Source: Clostridia bacterium (GTDB lineage Bacteria > Bacillota > Clostridia > Christensenellales > Aristaeellaceae). From it: a DNA stretch of 52,386 nucleotides. The position numbers were made by a program, and so were the translations under genes. The notes under the pieces were generated by a model that saw only the letters and a list, made by a program, of their open reading frames with translations, was not told where the DNA came from and did not search any database. The stretch is taken from assembly GCA_017552535.1 (NCBI GenBank), contig JAFZPV010000050.1:1-52386 (forward strand), given 5' to 3'. How positions within the stretch are numbered: position 1 is the stretch's first letter; each line of letters starts with the position of its first letter. Of this stretch, positions 25,332 to 33,044 are shown in pieces.

Positions 25332-27944
25332 ATGGCGCGAAACATCGTTCTTGGCATACTGGCTCACGTGGACGCCGGAAAGACCACGCTCACGGAATCC
25401 GTGCTGCTCAAAAGCGGCGCGATCCGCAAAGCCGGACGCGTGGATCACCGCGATACCTTTCTGGACACCGACGTTCAGGAAAGGGAGCGCGGCATCACCA
25501 TTTACGCCAAAAACGCCATGTTCTCCTGGAAGGATACCCCATTCACCCTGATCGACACGCCGGGCCACAGCGATCTTGCCGGAGAGGCGGAACGGGTCCT
25601 TTCCGTGCTGGACGCCGCAGTCCTCCTGGTGAGCGCTCCGGACGGCGTGCAGGGACACACGCTGACGCTTTGGCGGCTTTTGGAAAGCTACCGCGTGCCC
25701 ACCTTCATTTTTATTAACAAGATGGACATGCCGGGCACAGACAAAGCTCAGGTGATGCGCGAGATCAAGCGCCGCTTGAGCCCGCTGGCTGCCGAAGCAA
25801 ACACCGAAGACTTTACCGAGACCGCTGCCATGGTGAGCGACGAAGCGACTAGAGCGTACCTGGAAAGCGGCTTCCTTCCGGAAGAAGCGGTGCAGCAGGC
25901 CTTTGCGCAGCGTCTTTTGTACCCCTGCGTTTTCGGCTCGGCCCTCAGGCACGAAGGAGTGGATGCTTTGCTGGACACCGTATCCCGCTGCGCCTGTTCC
26001 CAGGCCGCGGACGGCGATTTCTCCGCCCGCATCTATAAGATCGCCCGGGATAAAAACGGCGAAAAGCTCGCCTTTCTGAAGGTTACAGGCGGAGAACTTC
26101 GAGTGCGCACGCCCATTCGCCGCCATGTTTCGAGCAGGGATGAAGGCGTCGAAGAAAAGGTTTCATCCATCCGCTTCTATTCCGGCGAAAAGTATACTGT
26201 TGCCGACCTGGCGCCCGCCGGAAGCATATGCGCCGTAACGGGGCTGAAAAGCGCATTGGCGGGCGACGTGCTGGGCGCGGAAGAACAGGTAAAGCGGCCC
26301 GTTCTGGAACCCGTTTTCACCTACCGTGCGCTGCCGGCCGAAGGGATCGATCCACACACTGCGCTGTCCGCTTTCCGCACGCTGGAGGAAGAAGATCCCC
26401 TGCTTCGGGTCAGGTGGAACGAAGCGCTGTCGGAGATACGCGTCCAGGTGATGGGCGACGTTTCGCTGGAGATCCTGACCCGCGTGCTTCACGACCGTTT
26501 CGGCCTCGAAATACGTTTTGATACCGGCAGTATCCTGTATAAAGAGACCGTCACCGCACCCGTGAACGGATATGGCCATTACGAGCCCCTGAGGCATTAT
26601 GCCGAGGTGCATCTCAGGATAGAACCCGTACCCCGCGGCAGCGGCATACGGGTGAAGAGCGAAGTGCCTGTGGACGAGCTTGCCCTGAACTGGCAGCGGC
26701 TCATCTTTACGCACCTGACGGAAAAACAGCACAGGGGCGTGCTGACAGGTTCTTTTCTTACAGACGTCACTTTCGTGCTCACGGCGGGACGGGCGCATCT
26801 TAAGCATACGGAAGGCGGAGATTTCCGCCAGGCCACTTACCGGGCAGTCCGCCAGGGGCTGATGAACGCGCAGAGCGTCCTGCTGGAGCCCTGGTACAGG
26901 ATGAAGATCTCCCTCCCCGACACCTGTGCCGGACGCGCCATGAGCGATATTGACCGCATGGGCGGAAGGTTCGATCCGCCCGAATCCGCAGGCGGAGAAA
27001 CAGCTCTTATAGCCTATGCCCCGGTCAGAAAAGCCGCCGGATACCAAAGGGAGCTGAACGCGTATTCCAGGGGTCTCGGCAGGATGAGCCTGGAAGTGAG
27101 CGGATACGAGCCCTGCCCCGATCAGGACGCGATCGTTTCTTCCATCGGATACGATCCCGAAAGGGACCCAGACGAGTCCGCCGATTCCGTATTCTGCTCC
27201 CACGGCGCAGGTACGCTGGTTTCCTGGCGCGAGGCGCCAAGGCATATGCACATCCCCATCGAGCGGGAGCGCACCGAAGAAACGCCTGTGCCGAAAACGC
27301 GCGGGCGCTCCTCGGATACGGACGAAGCGCTGATGGAGATCTTCGAACGCACCTACGGAAAGATCTCTCCCCGAAGCTTTGAGACACGCAAGCCGCCCGC
27401 CAGGCCCGTTTCCTCCGAGGTGAAAGTGATCGATATCCCCAAACGTCCCGAATATCTGCTGGTAGACGGCTACAACGTGATACACGCCTGGCAGGAGCTT
27501 GAAAAGGCAGCCTCCGGCGATCTCGACCTTTCACGCCGCATGCTCAGCGACATACTGGACAATTACGCCGCCACCCGGGACGTGCACGTGATACTGGTGT
27601 TTGACGCGTATAAGGTGCACCGCGGTCAGGGCAGCTCAGAAACATACGGCAATATCGAGATCGTATATACCCGGGAAGCCCAGACCGCCGACAGCTATAT
27701 CGAAAAGCTGGCCCACGAGCTTTCGAGCTTGAACCGTGTGCGCGTGGCGACCTCGGACGGGCTGGAACAGCTCATCATTCTGGGAGGCGGCGCGCTGCGC
27801 ATGTCCGCCGCGGAACTGAAAAATGAGATAGACGCCTCCAACACAGAACTAAGGCGCATCCTGGAGCGTCTCAATCTCGGTCGGAAAGGCGTCAGTGTGG
27901 AGGGTGCGCTGGCGGACGCCGTCAGAAAGCTCGGTCAGCAATGA
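25332..27944 (+). CDS. Tet(M)/EF-G-like translational GTPase fused to a Rae1/YacP-type NYN nuclease domain (870 aa)
   Basis: Residues 1-650 match ribosomal-protection/EF-G GTPases: G1 AHVDAGKTT (11-19), RGIT (54-57), DTPGHS with catalytic His79, NKMD (129-132), then domains II-V. The domain-IV tip reads TEGGDFRQATYR where Tet(M) has VSTPADFR, so drug displacement is doubtful. After a charged linker (about 650-700), residues 703-870 match YacP/Rae1: LLVDGYNVIHAW, VFDAYKV, TADSYIEKLA, ATSDGLEQ and GGGALRMSAAEL. The four acidic residues are present (Asp712, Asp758, Asp787, Asp809). Bacillus Rae1 is known to cut mRNA in the ribosomal A site, where EF-G-like GTPases also bind, so the fusion suggests a GTPase-delivered ribosome-dependent endonuclease. 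ATGA overlap with the next gene. Domain calls are firm, the mechanism is inferred. Confidence 0.92.
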   Translation: MARNIVLGILAHVDAGKTTLTESVLLKSGAIRKAGRVDHRDTFLDTDVQERERGITIYAKNAMFSWKDTPFTLIDTPGHSDLAGEAERVLSVLDAAVLLVSAPDGVQGHTLTLWRLLESYRVPTFIFINKMDMPGTDKAQVMREIKRRLSPLAAEANTEDFTETAAMVSDEATRAYLESGFLPEEAVQQAFAQRLLYPCVFGSALRHEGVDALLDTVSRCACSQAADGDFSARIYKIARDKNGEKLAFLKVTGGELRVRTPIRRHVSSRDEGVEEKVSSIRFYSGEKYTVADLAPAGSICAVTGLKSALAGDVLGAEEQVKRPVLEPVFTYRALPAEGIDPHTALSAFRTLEEEDPLLRVRWNEALSEIRVQVMGDVSLEILTRVLHDRFGLEIRFDTGSILYKETVTAPVNGYGHYEPLRHYAEVHLRIEPVPRGSGIRVKSEVPVDELALNWQRLIFTHLTEKQHRGVLTGSFLTDVTFVLTAGRAHLKHTEGGDFRQATYRAVRQGLMNAQSVLLEPWYRMKISLPDTCAGRAMSDIDRMGGRFDPPESAGGETALIAYAPVRKAAGYQRELNAYSRGLGRMSLEVSGYEPCPDQDAIVSSIGYDPERDPDESADSVFCSHGAGTLVSWREAPRHMHIPIERERTEETPVPKTRGRSSDTDEALMEIFERTYGKISPRSFETRKPPARPVSSEVKVIDIPKRPEYLLVDGYNVIHAWQELEKAASGDLDLSRRMLSDILDNYAATRDVHVILVFDAYKVHRGQGSSETYGNIEIVYTREAQTADSYIEKLAHELSSLNRVRVATSDGLEQLIILGGGALRMSAAELKNEIDASNTELRRILERLNLGRKGVSVEGALADAVRKLGQQ

Positions 27945-28282
27945 AAAAGATACTTCTTTTGCTTTTGGGTCAGCTGGCGCTGTTTTACGTATTGTATCTG
28001 GCCGCGTATCTGATGCGTCCCGTTCCGGCCGTGTTCGGTCTGCTGATGTGGGCCGTACTGCCGGCAGCCGGGGCCGTGAGCACATTTTTCACGGTCGCGC
28101 GGGGCGTAAATCCTTACTCCGCATGGGTATTGCCCCCCATTGCCCAGATCCTGGCTTCTGTAACTGCCACAGGCGGACACGCTCCCGCCCTCGGGCACGC
28201 CCTCGTTTTGTGCTTATTCTGTGTACTGGGCGCCGCAGCCTCCGACACCCGTGATAAAAAGTACCGAAGGAAAAAGAAATGA
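27941..28282 (+). CDS. Small membrane protein of unknown function (113 aa)
   Basis: It has three to four hydrophobic segments (about 4-25, 30-50, 62-78 and 85-100) and a very basic tail ending YRRKKK, so the C-terminus is probably cytoplasmic. No family recognised. It overlaps the stop of the GTPase-nuclease by 4 bp and is itself overlapped by the next gene by 4 bp (ATGA both times), so its synthesis is coupled to both. It could anchor or regulate the neighbouring sigma-like membrane protein; this is only a guess from position. Confidence 0.75.
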   Translation: MKKILLLLLGQLALFYVLYLAAYLMRPVPAVFGLLMWAVLPAAGAVSTFFTVARGVNPYSAWVLPPIAQILASVTATGGHAPALGHALVLCLFCVLGAAASDTRDKKYRRKKK

Positions 28283-28995
28283 CGAAAGCTTACGCTTCCC
28301 AGGCAGCCGCCTGCATGAAAGACTGGCGGCCGCTTTATAATGAAATGTATACCCTTTGCCTCGCTGTGACCGGCTCTCAGCGATACGCCCGCGAGGCGCT
28401 TGCCGAAGCGATGATCCGGCAGCCGGAAAAGCCTTCCCGCCGTAAGACGCTAAACGACTGCCGCGAGGCTTCCCTGCGGTATGCCCTGGAATCTGCGGGC
28501 GACGCGGCAGACTGTCTTTCCTCCGCGCCGGGTGTAGGTACCCAAAGCAGCCAGGTGCGCAGATGCGCGTTTTTACATTACGGCTGTCAGCTCACGGTCG
28601 GTCAGATCGCAAAGGTGCTGAGAGTCAAACGAAGTTCGGTACGCCCGATGCTGAAAAGCGCTCTGGCCTCCCTGCAGGCAGGAAATGCCGAAAAGCGGGC
28701 CCACACGCTGAAAAAGCTCTGCGCTGCCGAACTGCGGCTGGGAGCTGACGCGCCGGACGAAGAGACCTTCCGGTATGCGCTGGAAAAAAGGCTGCGCCTG
28801 AAGAGCGAAGCGGAAGAAGTAGTCAGCGGCGGCGGCGGAAAAAGGCTTTTCAGCTGGCTGGCGGCAGTGGTTACACTGGCGTTCATCTGCTTTGCGATAT
28901 GGCTTGGTTCGCTGGTGCTCAATTACTATCACGAAAAACGGATGGAAGACAGACAGCCGGAGAATATTCATGTTGAAGTACAGTGGAATCGTTGA
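28279..28995 (+). CDS. Sigma-factor-like protein with C-terminal membrane anchor (238 aa)
   Basis: The N-terminal part resembles a degraded ECF sigma factor: a region-2-like helix pair (YNEMYTLCLAVTGSQRYARE, residues 15-34) and a region-4-like helix-turn-helix (LTVGQIAKVLRVKRSSVRPM, about 110-130). A conserved-looking tail (about 140-180) leads to a single membrane helix near 194-213 (WLAAVVTLAFICFAIWL), then a short outside segment. Sigma-like DNA-binding fused to a membrane helix suggests a membrane-tethered regulator, or a fused sigma/anti-sigma. The conserved core-binding part of region 2 is weak, so it may not be a working sigma factor. It overlaps the start of recD2 by 26 bp. Confidence 0.6.
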   Translation: MTKAYASQAAACMKDWRPLYNEMYTLCLAVTGSQRYAREALAEAMIRQPEKPSRRKTLNDCREASLRYALESAGDAADCLSSAPGVGTQSSQVRRCAFLHYGCQLTVGQIAKVLRVKRSSVRPMLKSALASLQAGNAEKRAHTLKKLCAAELRLGADAPDEETFRYALEKRLRLKSEAEEVVSGGGGKRLFSWLAAVVTLAFICFAIWLGSLVLNYYHEKRMEDRQPENIHVEVQWNR

Positions 28996-31147
28996 AAGCG
29001 TCATCTTCCGCAACGAGGATAACGGCTACAGCGTTTTATCGGTAAAGCCGGACGACGGGCGCAGCTTTACCGCGGTGGGCACGATCCTCTTCGCGGACCA
29101 GGGCGACCGCCTGTCTCTCGAAGGCGAGTGGACGGAGCACAGCGCCTACGGCAGCCAGTTCAAGGTGGCTTCCTTCAGCTTCTGCGCGCCGGAAGGCCGG
29201 GATGCGCTGGAAAAATACCTGGCCTCCGGCCTGATCAAAGGCATCGGGGACAAGATGGCTCACGAGATCGTAAGGCACTTTGGCACGGACACCCTCTCGG
29301 TACTGGACACCCACCCGGAACGTTTGCTGGAAGTGAACGGCATCGGGAAAAAGAAAGCCTCCGGCATCATCGCTTCCTACACGGAACGCCGGGACGCCCA
29401 GAACGCGATCATGTACTTTTTGTCCATCGGCATTTCGCCCGGCATCGCCGGCAGGATATACGCGCAGTACAAGGCGGACGCCATACTGGTAGCAAAGCTT
29501 GACCCTTACCGGCTGGCTGACGAGATACGCGGCATCGGCTTCCGGATAGCCGACCGGATCGCGCTTTCCCAGGGCTACGCCTTGAACGACGAAAGGCGCC
29601 TGTCCAGCGGCGTGAAATACGTGCTGGAAGAAGCCATGAACAACGAAGGCCACACCTGCCTTCCGGAAAGCGAGCTGCTCATTCAGGCCGGCCAGATACT
29701 CGAAGCGGACAGCGAAGACGTTTTACGTGCCGTGAGCGCCATGATCCTCAAAAACGAACTGGTGTGTGACCGGCTGAACGACGACGATTTTATCTTTTTG
29801 AAGCGCGCGTACGAATGCGAGGCCGACATCGCGCTGCGCCTGAAATACCTGCTCATAAATGGAGCGAGCTCCGGCAGTGAAAGCATACAGGTCCCGGAGG
29901 CGCTTTCGGACGGTACTGTGCTGTCTGAAGCTCAGAAAGACGCGCTGCGGGTGGCGCTCGGGCATCCCGTAAGCGTGATCACGGGCGGCCCGGGCACAGG
30001 AAAGACCACCCTGATCCGGGGGCTGATCGACCTGGTACCCTCCCTGTCCTCCGTAGCGCTCACTGCCCCCACCGGGCGGGCCGCCAAGCGCATGAGCGAA
30101 GCCACGGGCCGGGAAGCGCTCACGATACACCGTCTGCTGGAATACGGCCAGCAGGGTTCCGAGGGCTTTGCCAGGAACGAGGACAAGCCGCTGAAGGCTT
30201 CAGTGGTGATCGTGGACGAGATGTCCATGGTGGATATCTTTCTGATGCGCGCACTGCTCAAAGCGCTCAGGCCCGGCTCGCGCCTGGTGATGGTGGGCGA
30301 CAGCGACCAGCTGCCTTCCGTAGGCGCCGGCAACGTGCTCAAGGACATGATCCAAAGCGGCAAGGTGCCGCTTGTAAAGCTGAGCGAAGTGTTCCGCCAG
30401 TCCGCCCAAAGCGAGATCGTCATGAACGCGCACCGCATCAACCGAGGCGAGATGCCCGTGATGAACGGCAAGGGCAGCGATTTCTTTATTGAAAAGGCAG
30501 AGACCGCTTCCGTCGCCGCCCAGGGCGCCGTGGAGCTGGTGATGAAGCGCCTGCCCGCCTACAAGGGCTTTGACGCGCTCAAAGACATCCAGGTGATGGC
30601 GCCCATGAAAAAGGGCGACGCGGGCGTAAACGCCCTCAACTTTCTGCTTCAGCGCAGCCTGAACCCGCCTGGAAACAGGCCGTTCGTCAAGCGCGGCGAG
30701 ACCTGCTTTTACAGAGGCGACAAGGTGATGCAGACCCGCAACGATTATTCCATCGGCTGGACCCGCGCAAACGAAGAAGGCGAAGGCGTGTTCAACGGAG
30801 ATATCGGCTATGTCACCCAGATCGATCCACAGGAAGCCAGGCTTTCGGTATGCTTTGAAGACGGTCGGCTCGCCGTATATGAAAAGGATATGCTGGAGGA
30901 CCTGGAGCTTGCCTACTGCATGTCCGTTCATAAGAGCCAGGGCAGCGAATTTCCCTGCGTGGTGCTGCCTTTGATCAGCGGGCCTCCCCTGCTGATGACG
31001 CGCAATCTGCTTTACACCGCGGTCACCCGCGCGCGCCGGCTCGTGGTGATCATCGGGCGCCCCGGCTGCGTTAGGCAGATGGTGTTGAACGACCATACCC
31101 AGGCGCGCTATTCCAGCCTGTGCGAGCGCCTGAAACGCGCTTTGTAA
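28970..31147 (+). CDS. recD2: RecD2-type DNA helicase (725 aa)
   Basis: 5'-3' helicase of the RecD2/YrrC group, active without RecBC and involved in DNA repair and replication restart. The start MLKYSGIVESVIF is the typical RecD2 beginning and follows CGGAG; a longer reading from 28892 runs through the previous gene. An OB-like N-terminus and helix-hairpin-helix pairs (GLIKGIGDKMAHE, LLEVNGIGKKKASG) precede the helicase core with Walker A GGPGTGKTT (339-347), Walker B VIVDEMSMVD, GDSDQLPSVGAG, the SH3 insertion and the C-terminal VHKSQGSEFP and YTAVTRAR. All motifs intact. ComFC follows after 2 bp. Confidence 0.96.
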   Translation: MLKYSGIVESVIFRNEDNGYSVLSVKPDDGRSFTAVGTILFADQGDRLSLEGEWTEHSAYGSQFKVASFSFCAPEGRDALEKYLASGLIKGIGDKMAHEIVRHFGTDTLSVLDTHPERLLEVNGIGKKKASGIIASYTERRDAQNAIMYFLSIGISPGIAGRIYAQYKADAILVAKLDPYRLADEIRGIGFRIADRIALSQGYALNDERRLSSGVKYVLEEAMNNEGHTCLPESELLIQAGQILEADSEDVLRAVSAMILKNELVCDRLNDDDFIFLKRAYECEADIALRLKYLLINGASSGSESIQVPEALSDGTVLSEAQKDALRVALGHPVSVITGGPGTGKTTLIRGLIDLVPSLSSVALTAPTGRAAKRMSEATGREALTIHRLLEYGQQGSEGFARNEDKPLKASVVIVDEMSMVDIFLMRALLKALRPGSRLVMVGDSDQLPSVGAGNVLKDMIQSGKVPLVKLSEVFRQSAQSEIVMNAHRINRGEMPVMNGKGSDFFIEKAETASVAAQGAVELVMKRLPAYKGFDALKDIQVMAPMKKGDAGVNALNFLLQRSLNPPGNRPFVKRGETCFYRGDKVMQTRNDYSIGWTRANEEGEGVFNGDIGYVTQIDPQEARLSVCFEDGRLAVYEKDMLEDLELAYCMSVHKSQGSEFPCVVLPLISGPPLLMTRNLLYTAVTRARRLVVIIGRPGCVRQMVLNDHTQARYSSLCERLKRAL

Positions 31148-31149
31148 GC

Positions 31150-31938
31150 ATGAAAACGGGACTGATAGAATTCCTGTTTGCCCCGCGGGCAAACTGCCTC
31201 GGCTGCGGAAGTCTGCTGGGCGCGGACAAGGGGCTGTTCTGCGCCGAATGCTTTGCGGCGCTTGAACCTCTCTATACGCAAAACGCTTCGGAAAGCCGGA
31301 TCTGCCGCCATTGCGGCGAGGTGATGGCCGGCCCGCGCTGCCCGAACTGCCACAGGACCAAGGCGGGAACGCTCAAGGCCGTCTCAGCATACGATTATGA
31401 AGAACCGGTGCGCAGCCTTGTGCACAGCTTCAAATTTCGCGGCGCATGGCGCGCATCCAGATGGATGGCGGAGGAGATGGCAAAAGCCCTTTCTGCATCG
31501 GACGAATGTACAGCGGACGTGATCGTGCCCGTTCCCCTGCATAAGCTCAGGAAGCTGGAAAGAGGCTACAACCAGTCCGAAAAGCTGGCAAGCGCGCTTT
31601 CCGCCATCATCGGCATACCCGTAGAGAACGCGCTTAAGCGCGTGAAGTACACAAAGCAGCAGGCTCTGCTTTCCCAAGACGCCCGCCGCCGTTCCCTGCA
31701 AGGTGCTTTCGCCGCAGTGCGTCCGCTTGACGGCGCGCGCGTCATGCTGGTGGACGACGTTCGCACCACAGGCACCACCATAGTCAGATGCGCGGACGCG
31801 CTGTTCGAAGCCGGCGCGCAGGACGTGATCGCGGTGACCTTTGCCTCTGCCCTCTTGACTGTGCCGTCCTTCAAAAAGTATTCACCCGACAAGGGCATAA
31901 AGCTGGAAAAGCCGCCAAAGGAAACAGACGATTTTTAG
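31150..31938 (+). CDS. comFC: ComFC-type phosphoribosyltransferase-like protein (262 aa)
   Basis: ComFC assists uptake of single-stranded DNA in competence. The N-terminal zinc finger has CLGCGS, CAECF, CRHCGE and CPNC; the C-terminal PRTase domain has the PRPP loop VMLVDDVRTTGTT and ERGYNQSEKLA. The ATG at 31150 lacks its own Shine-Dalgarno but is 2 bp after recD2, so translation is coupled; a GTG at 31120 inside recD2 is less likely. No ComFA is nearby. In many Clostridia comFC sits after recD2, so this order is normal. Whether the host is competent is not known. Confidence 0.93.
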   Translation: MKTGLIEFLFAPRANCLGCGSLLGADKGLFCAECFAALEPLYTQNASESRICRHCGEVMAGPRCPNCHRTKAGTLKAVSAYDYEEPVRSLVHSFKFRGAWRASRWMAEEMAKALSASDECTADVIVPVPLHKLRKLERGYNQSEKLASALSAIIGIPVENALKRVKYTKQQALLSQDARRRSLQGAFAAVRPLDGARVMLVDDVRTTGTTIVRCADALFEAGAQDVIAVTFASALLTVPSFKKYSPDKGIKLEKPPKETDDF

Positions 31939-32069
31939 GTTTTGCGCGAGCAAAACGATGAAGCTCAGAAAAAGCGCCATCGCGGCATCAATGCCCGAAT
32001 GTCGTCAGAATCGTCTTCGGCGCACATCAGGCAATAATACAAACAGCACTTTGGACACAGAACAAGCCC
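31939..32069. other. Intergenic gap after comFC
   Basis: Between comFC and the tRNA terminator I see no gene, promoter or convincing terminator. The comFC transcript may run into the antisense of tRNA-Leu. Confidence 0.5.
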
Positions 32070-32108
32070 AAAAACAGCGGAAAAGGCCGCTCCAGCAGCC
32101 TTTTCCGC
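32070..32108 (-). terminator. Terminator of tRNA-Leu
   Basis: GCGGAAAAGGC (minus strand, 32098-32108) pairs with GCCTTTTCCGC (32077-32087), then TGTTTTT. Perfect 11-bp stem downstream of the tRNA. Confidence 0.9.
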
Positions 32109-32121
32109 AATAAATCAGAAA

Positions 32122-32203
32122 TGCGGGTAACAGGACTTGAACCTGCACGCCTTGCGGTAAAGGAACCTAAATCCTTCGCGTCTGCCAATTCCGCCATACC
32201 CGC
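32122..32203 (-). tRNA. tRNA-Leu (anticodon UAG)
   Basis: A type II cloverleaf on the minus strand: acceptor GCGGGTA pairs with TACCCGC plus discriminator A; the D-arm has GGCGGAATTGGCAGACGC. The anticodon stem GAAGGA/TCCTT encloses TTTAGGT, giving anticodon TAG for CUN leucine codons; a long variable arm precedes GGTTCAAGTCC (T-arm). The 3' CCA is not encoded. It has its own promoter and terminator and is a single gene. Confidence 0.96.
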
Positions 32204-32215
32204 ACAACGCAATTC

Positions 32216-32244
32216 ATTTTATCCGCGCCGGCAGGTTTTGTCAA
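32216..32244 (-). promoter_or_regulatory. Promoter of tRNA-Leu
   Basis: On the minus strand a consensus TTGACA (32239-32244) and TAAAAT (32216-32221) are separated by 17 bp, 13 bp upstream of the mature tRNA 5' end. Confidence 0.88.
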
Positions 32245-32282
32245 TAGCGGCTGGGCGCAACAGGGATTTTAACGGGGTATAT

Positions 32283-33029
32283 ATGCACAGACAGATATAT
32301 TACGCGGTGACGGATTCCACCAACGAGCGCCTGAAGGCGCTGGCAGACGAAGCCGAAAACGGGCTTGTTGCCGTTGCGGGCGAACAGACCGCCGGCAAAG
32401 GACGCATAGGACGGAAATGGCAAAGCCAGCCCGGGCAGGGCGCCTGGTTTTCCGTGCTGCTGAAGGACGAACGCCTGAATGCACAAAATGTGCCGGGCGT
32501 GGTGTTCGTTTGTGCGCTAGCGGCAGCCAGGAGCCTGAACCGGCTCTGCCAGGAAAGCGGCTTTGCGATCAAGTGGCCCAACGACATCGTGCACGGCGGG
32601 AAGAAGATATGCGGCATCCTGTGCGAAAGCGGCATGAGCGGGGATACGCTTCAATATGCCGTTGCGGGGATCGGCATCAACCTGAAGGCTGAGTCTTTCG
32701 GCAGCGAACTTCCCTGGGCCGCATCGGTCAGGAGCGAAACGGGCTTCGATCTGGACGCCGACGCCGTAATAGGTGCATTTCTGAACGAATTTGACATCGC
32801 CATGGAACAAATGTATAATTACAGACTAAGCGGGATACTTGACCGCATCCGTCCCCTCTCCGCCACGCTGGGCCGTATGGTGCGCGCGGAAAACGGCGAA
32901 AACTCTTTCACAGGCACGGCGGAAGATTTCGGCCCGGACGGTTCGCTCATCATAAGGGATTTGGACGGCATACAACACACCGTGCACGCAGGTGACGTGA
33001 GCGTGCGGGGCGTGATGGGATATGTATAA
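32283..33029 (+). CDS. birA: Biotin-[acetyl-CoA-carboxylase] ligase, no repressor domain (248 aa)
   Basis: Makes biotinyl-AMP and transfers biotin to the carrier domain of carboxylases. The catalytic domain starts at once (YYAVTDSTNERLKAL) with the nucleotide loop GKGRIGRKW (about 40-48), the KWPNDIVHGGKKICGIL lysine region and the C-terminal SH3-like cap (RMVRAENGENSFTGTAEDF). The usual N-terminal helix-turn-helix is absent, so it is a monofunctional (group I) ligase that cannot repress biotin genes. The chosen ATG at 32283 follows GGGG; a longer reading would run antisense through the tRNA. It is 15 bp ahead of the protease gene. Confidence 0.93.
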   Translation: MHRQIYYAVTDSTNERLKALADEAENGLVAVAGEQTAGKGRIGRKWQSQPGQGAWFSVLLKDERLNAQNVPGVVFVCALAAARSLNRLCQESGFAIKWPNDIVHGGKKICGILCESGMSGDTLQYAVAGIGINLKAESFGSELPWAASVRSETGFDLDADAVIGAFLNEFDIAMEQMYNYRLSGILDRIRPLSATLGRMVRAENGENSFTGTAEDFGPDGSLIIRDLDGIQHTVHAGDVSVRGVMGYV

Positions 33030-33044
33030 CACAGGAGGAACGGC

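Noticed and set aside
24144-26126. 660-codon open frame on the minus strand
   Set aside because: It runs antisense through the GH38 and GTPase genes, whose protein motifs are certain; long antisense frames are expected at this GC content.
25332-27944. Reading the GTPase as a tetracycline-resistance gene
   Set aside because: The domain IV loop differs from Tet(M), a nuclease domain is fused, and there are no signs of mobile DNA nearby. Resistance cannot be claimed from homology alone.
32121-32282. N-terminal extension of the BirA frame
   Set aside because: The extension is antisense to tRNA-Leu; the family alignment begins at the ATG at 32283.
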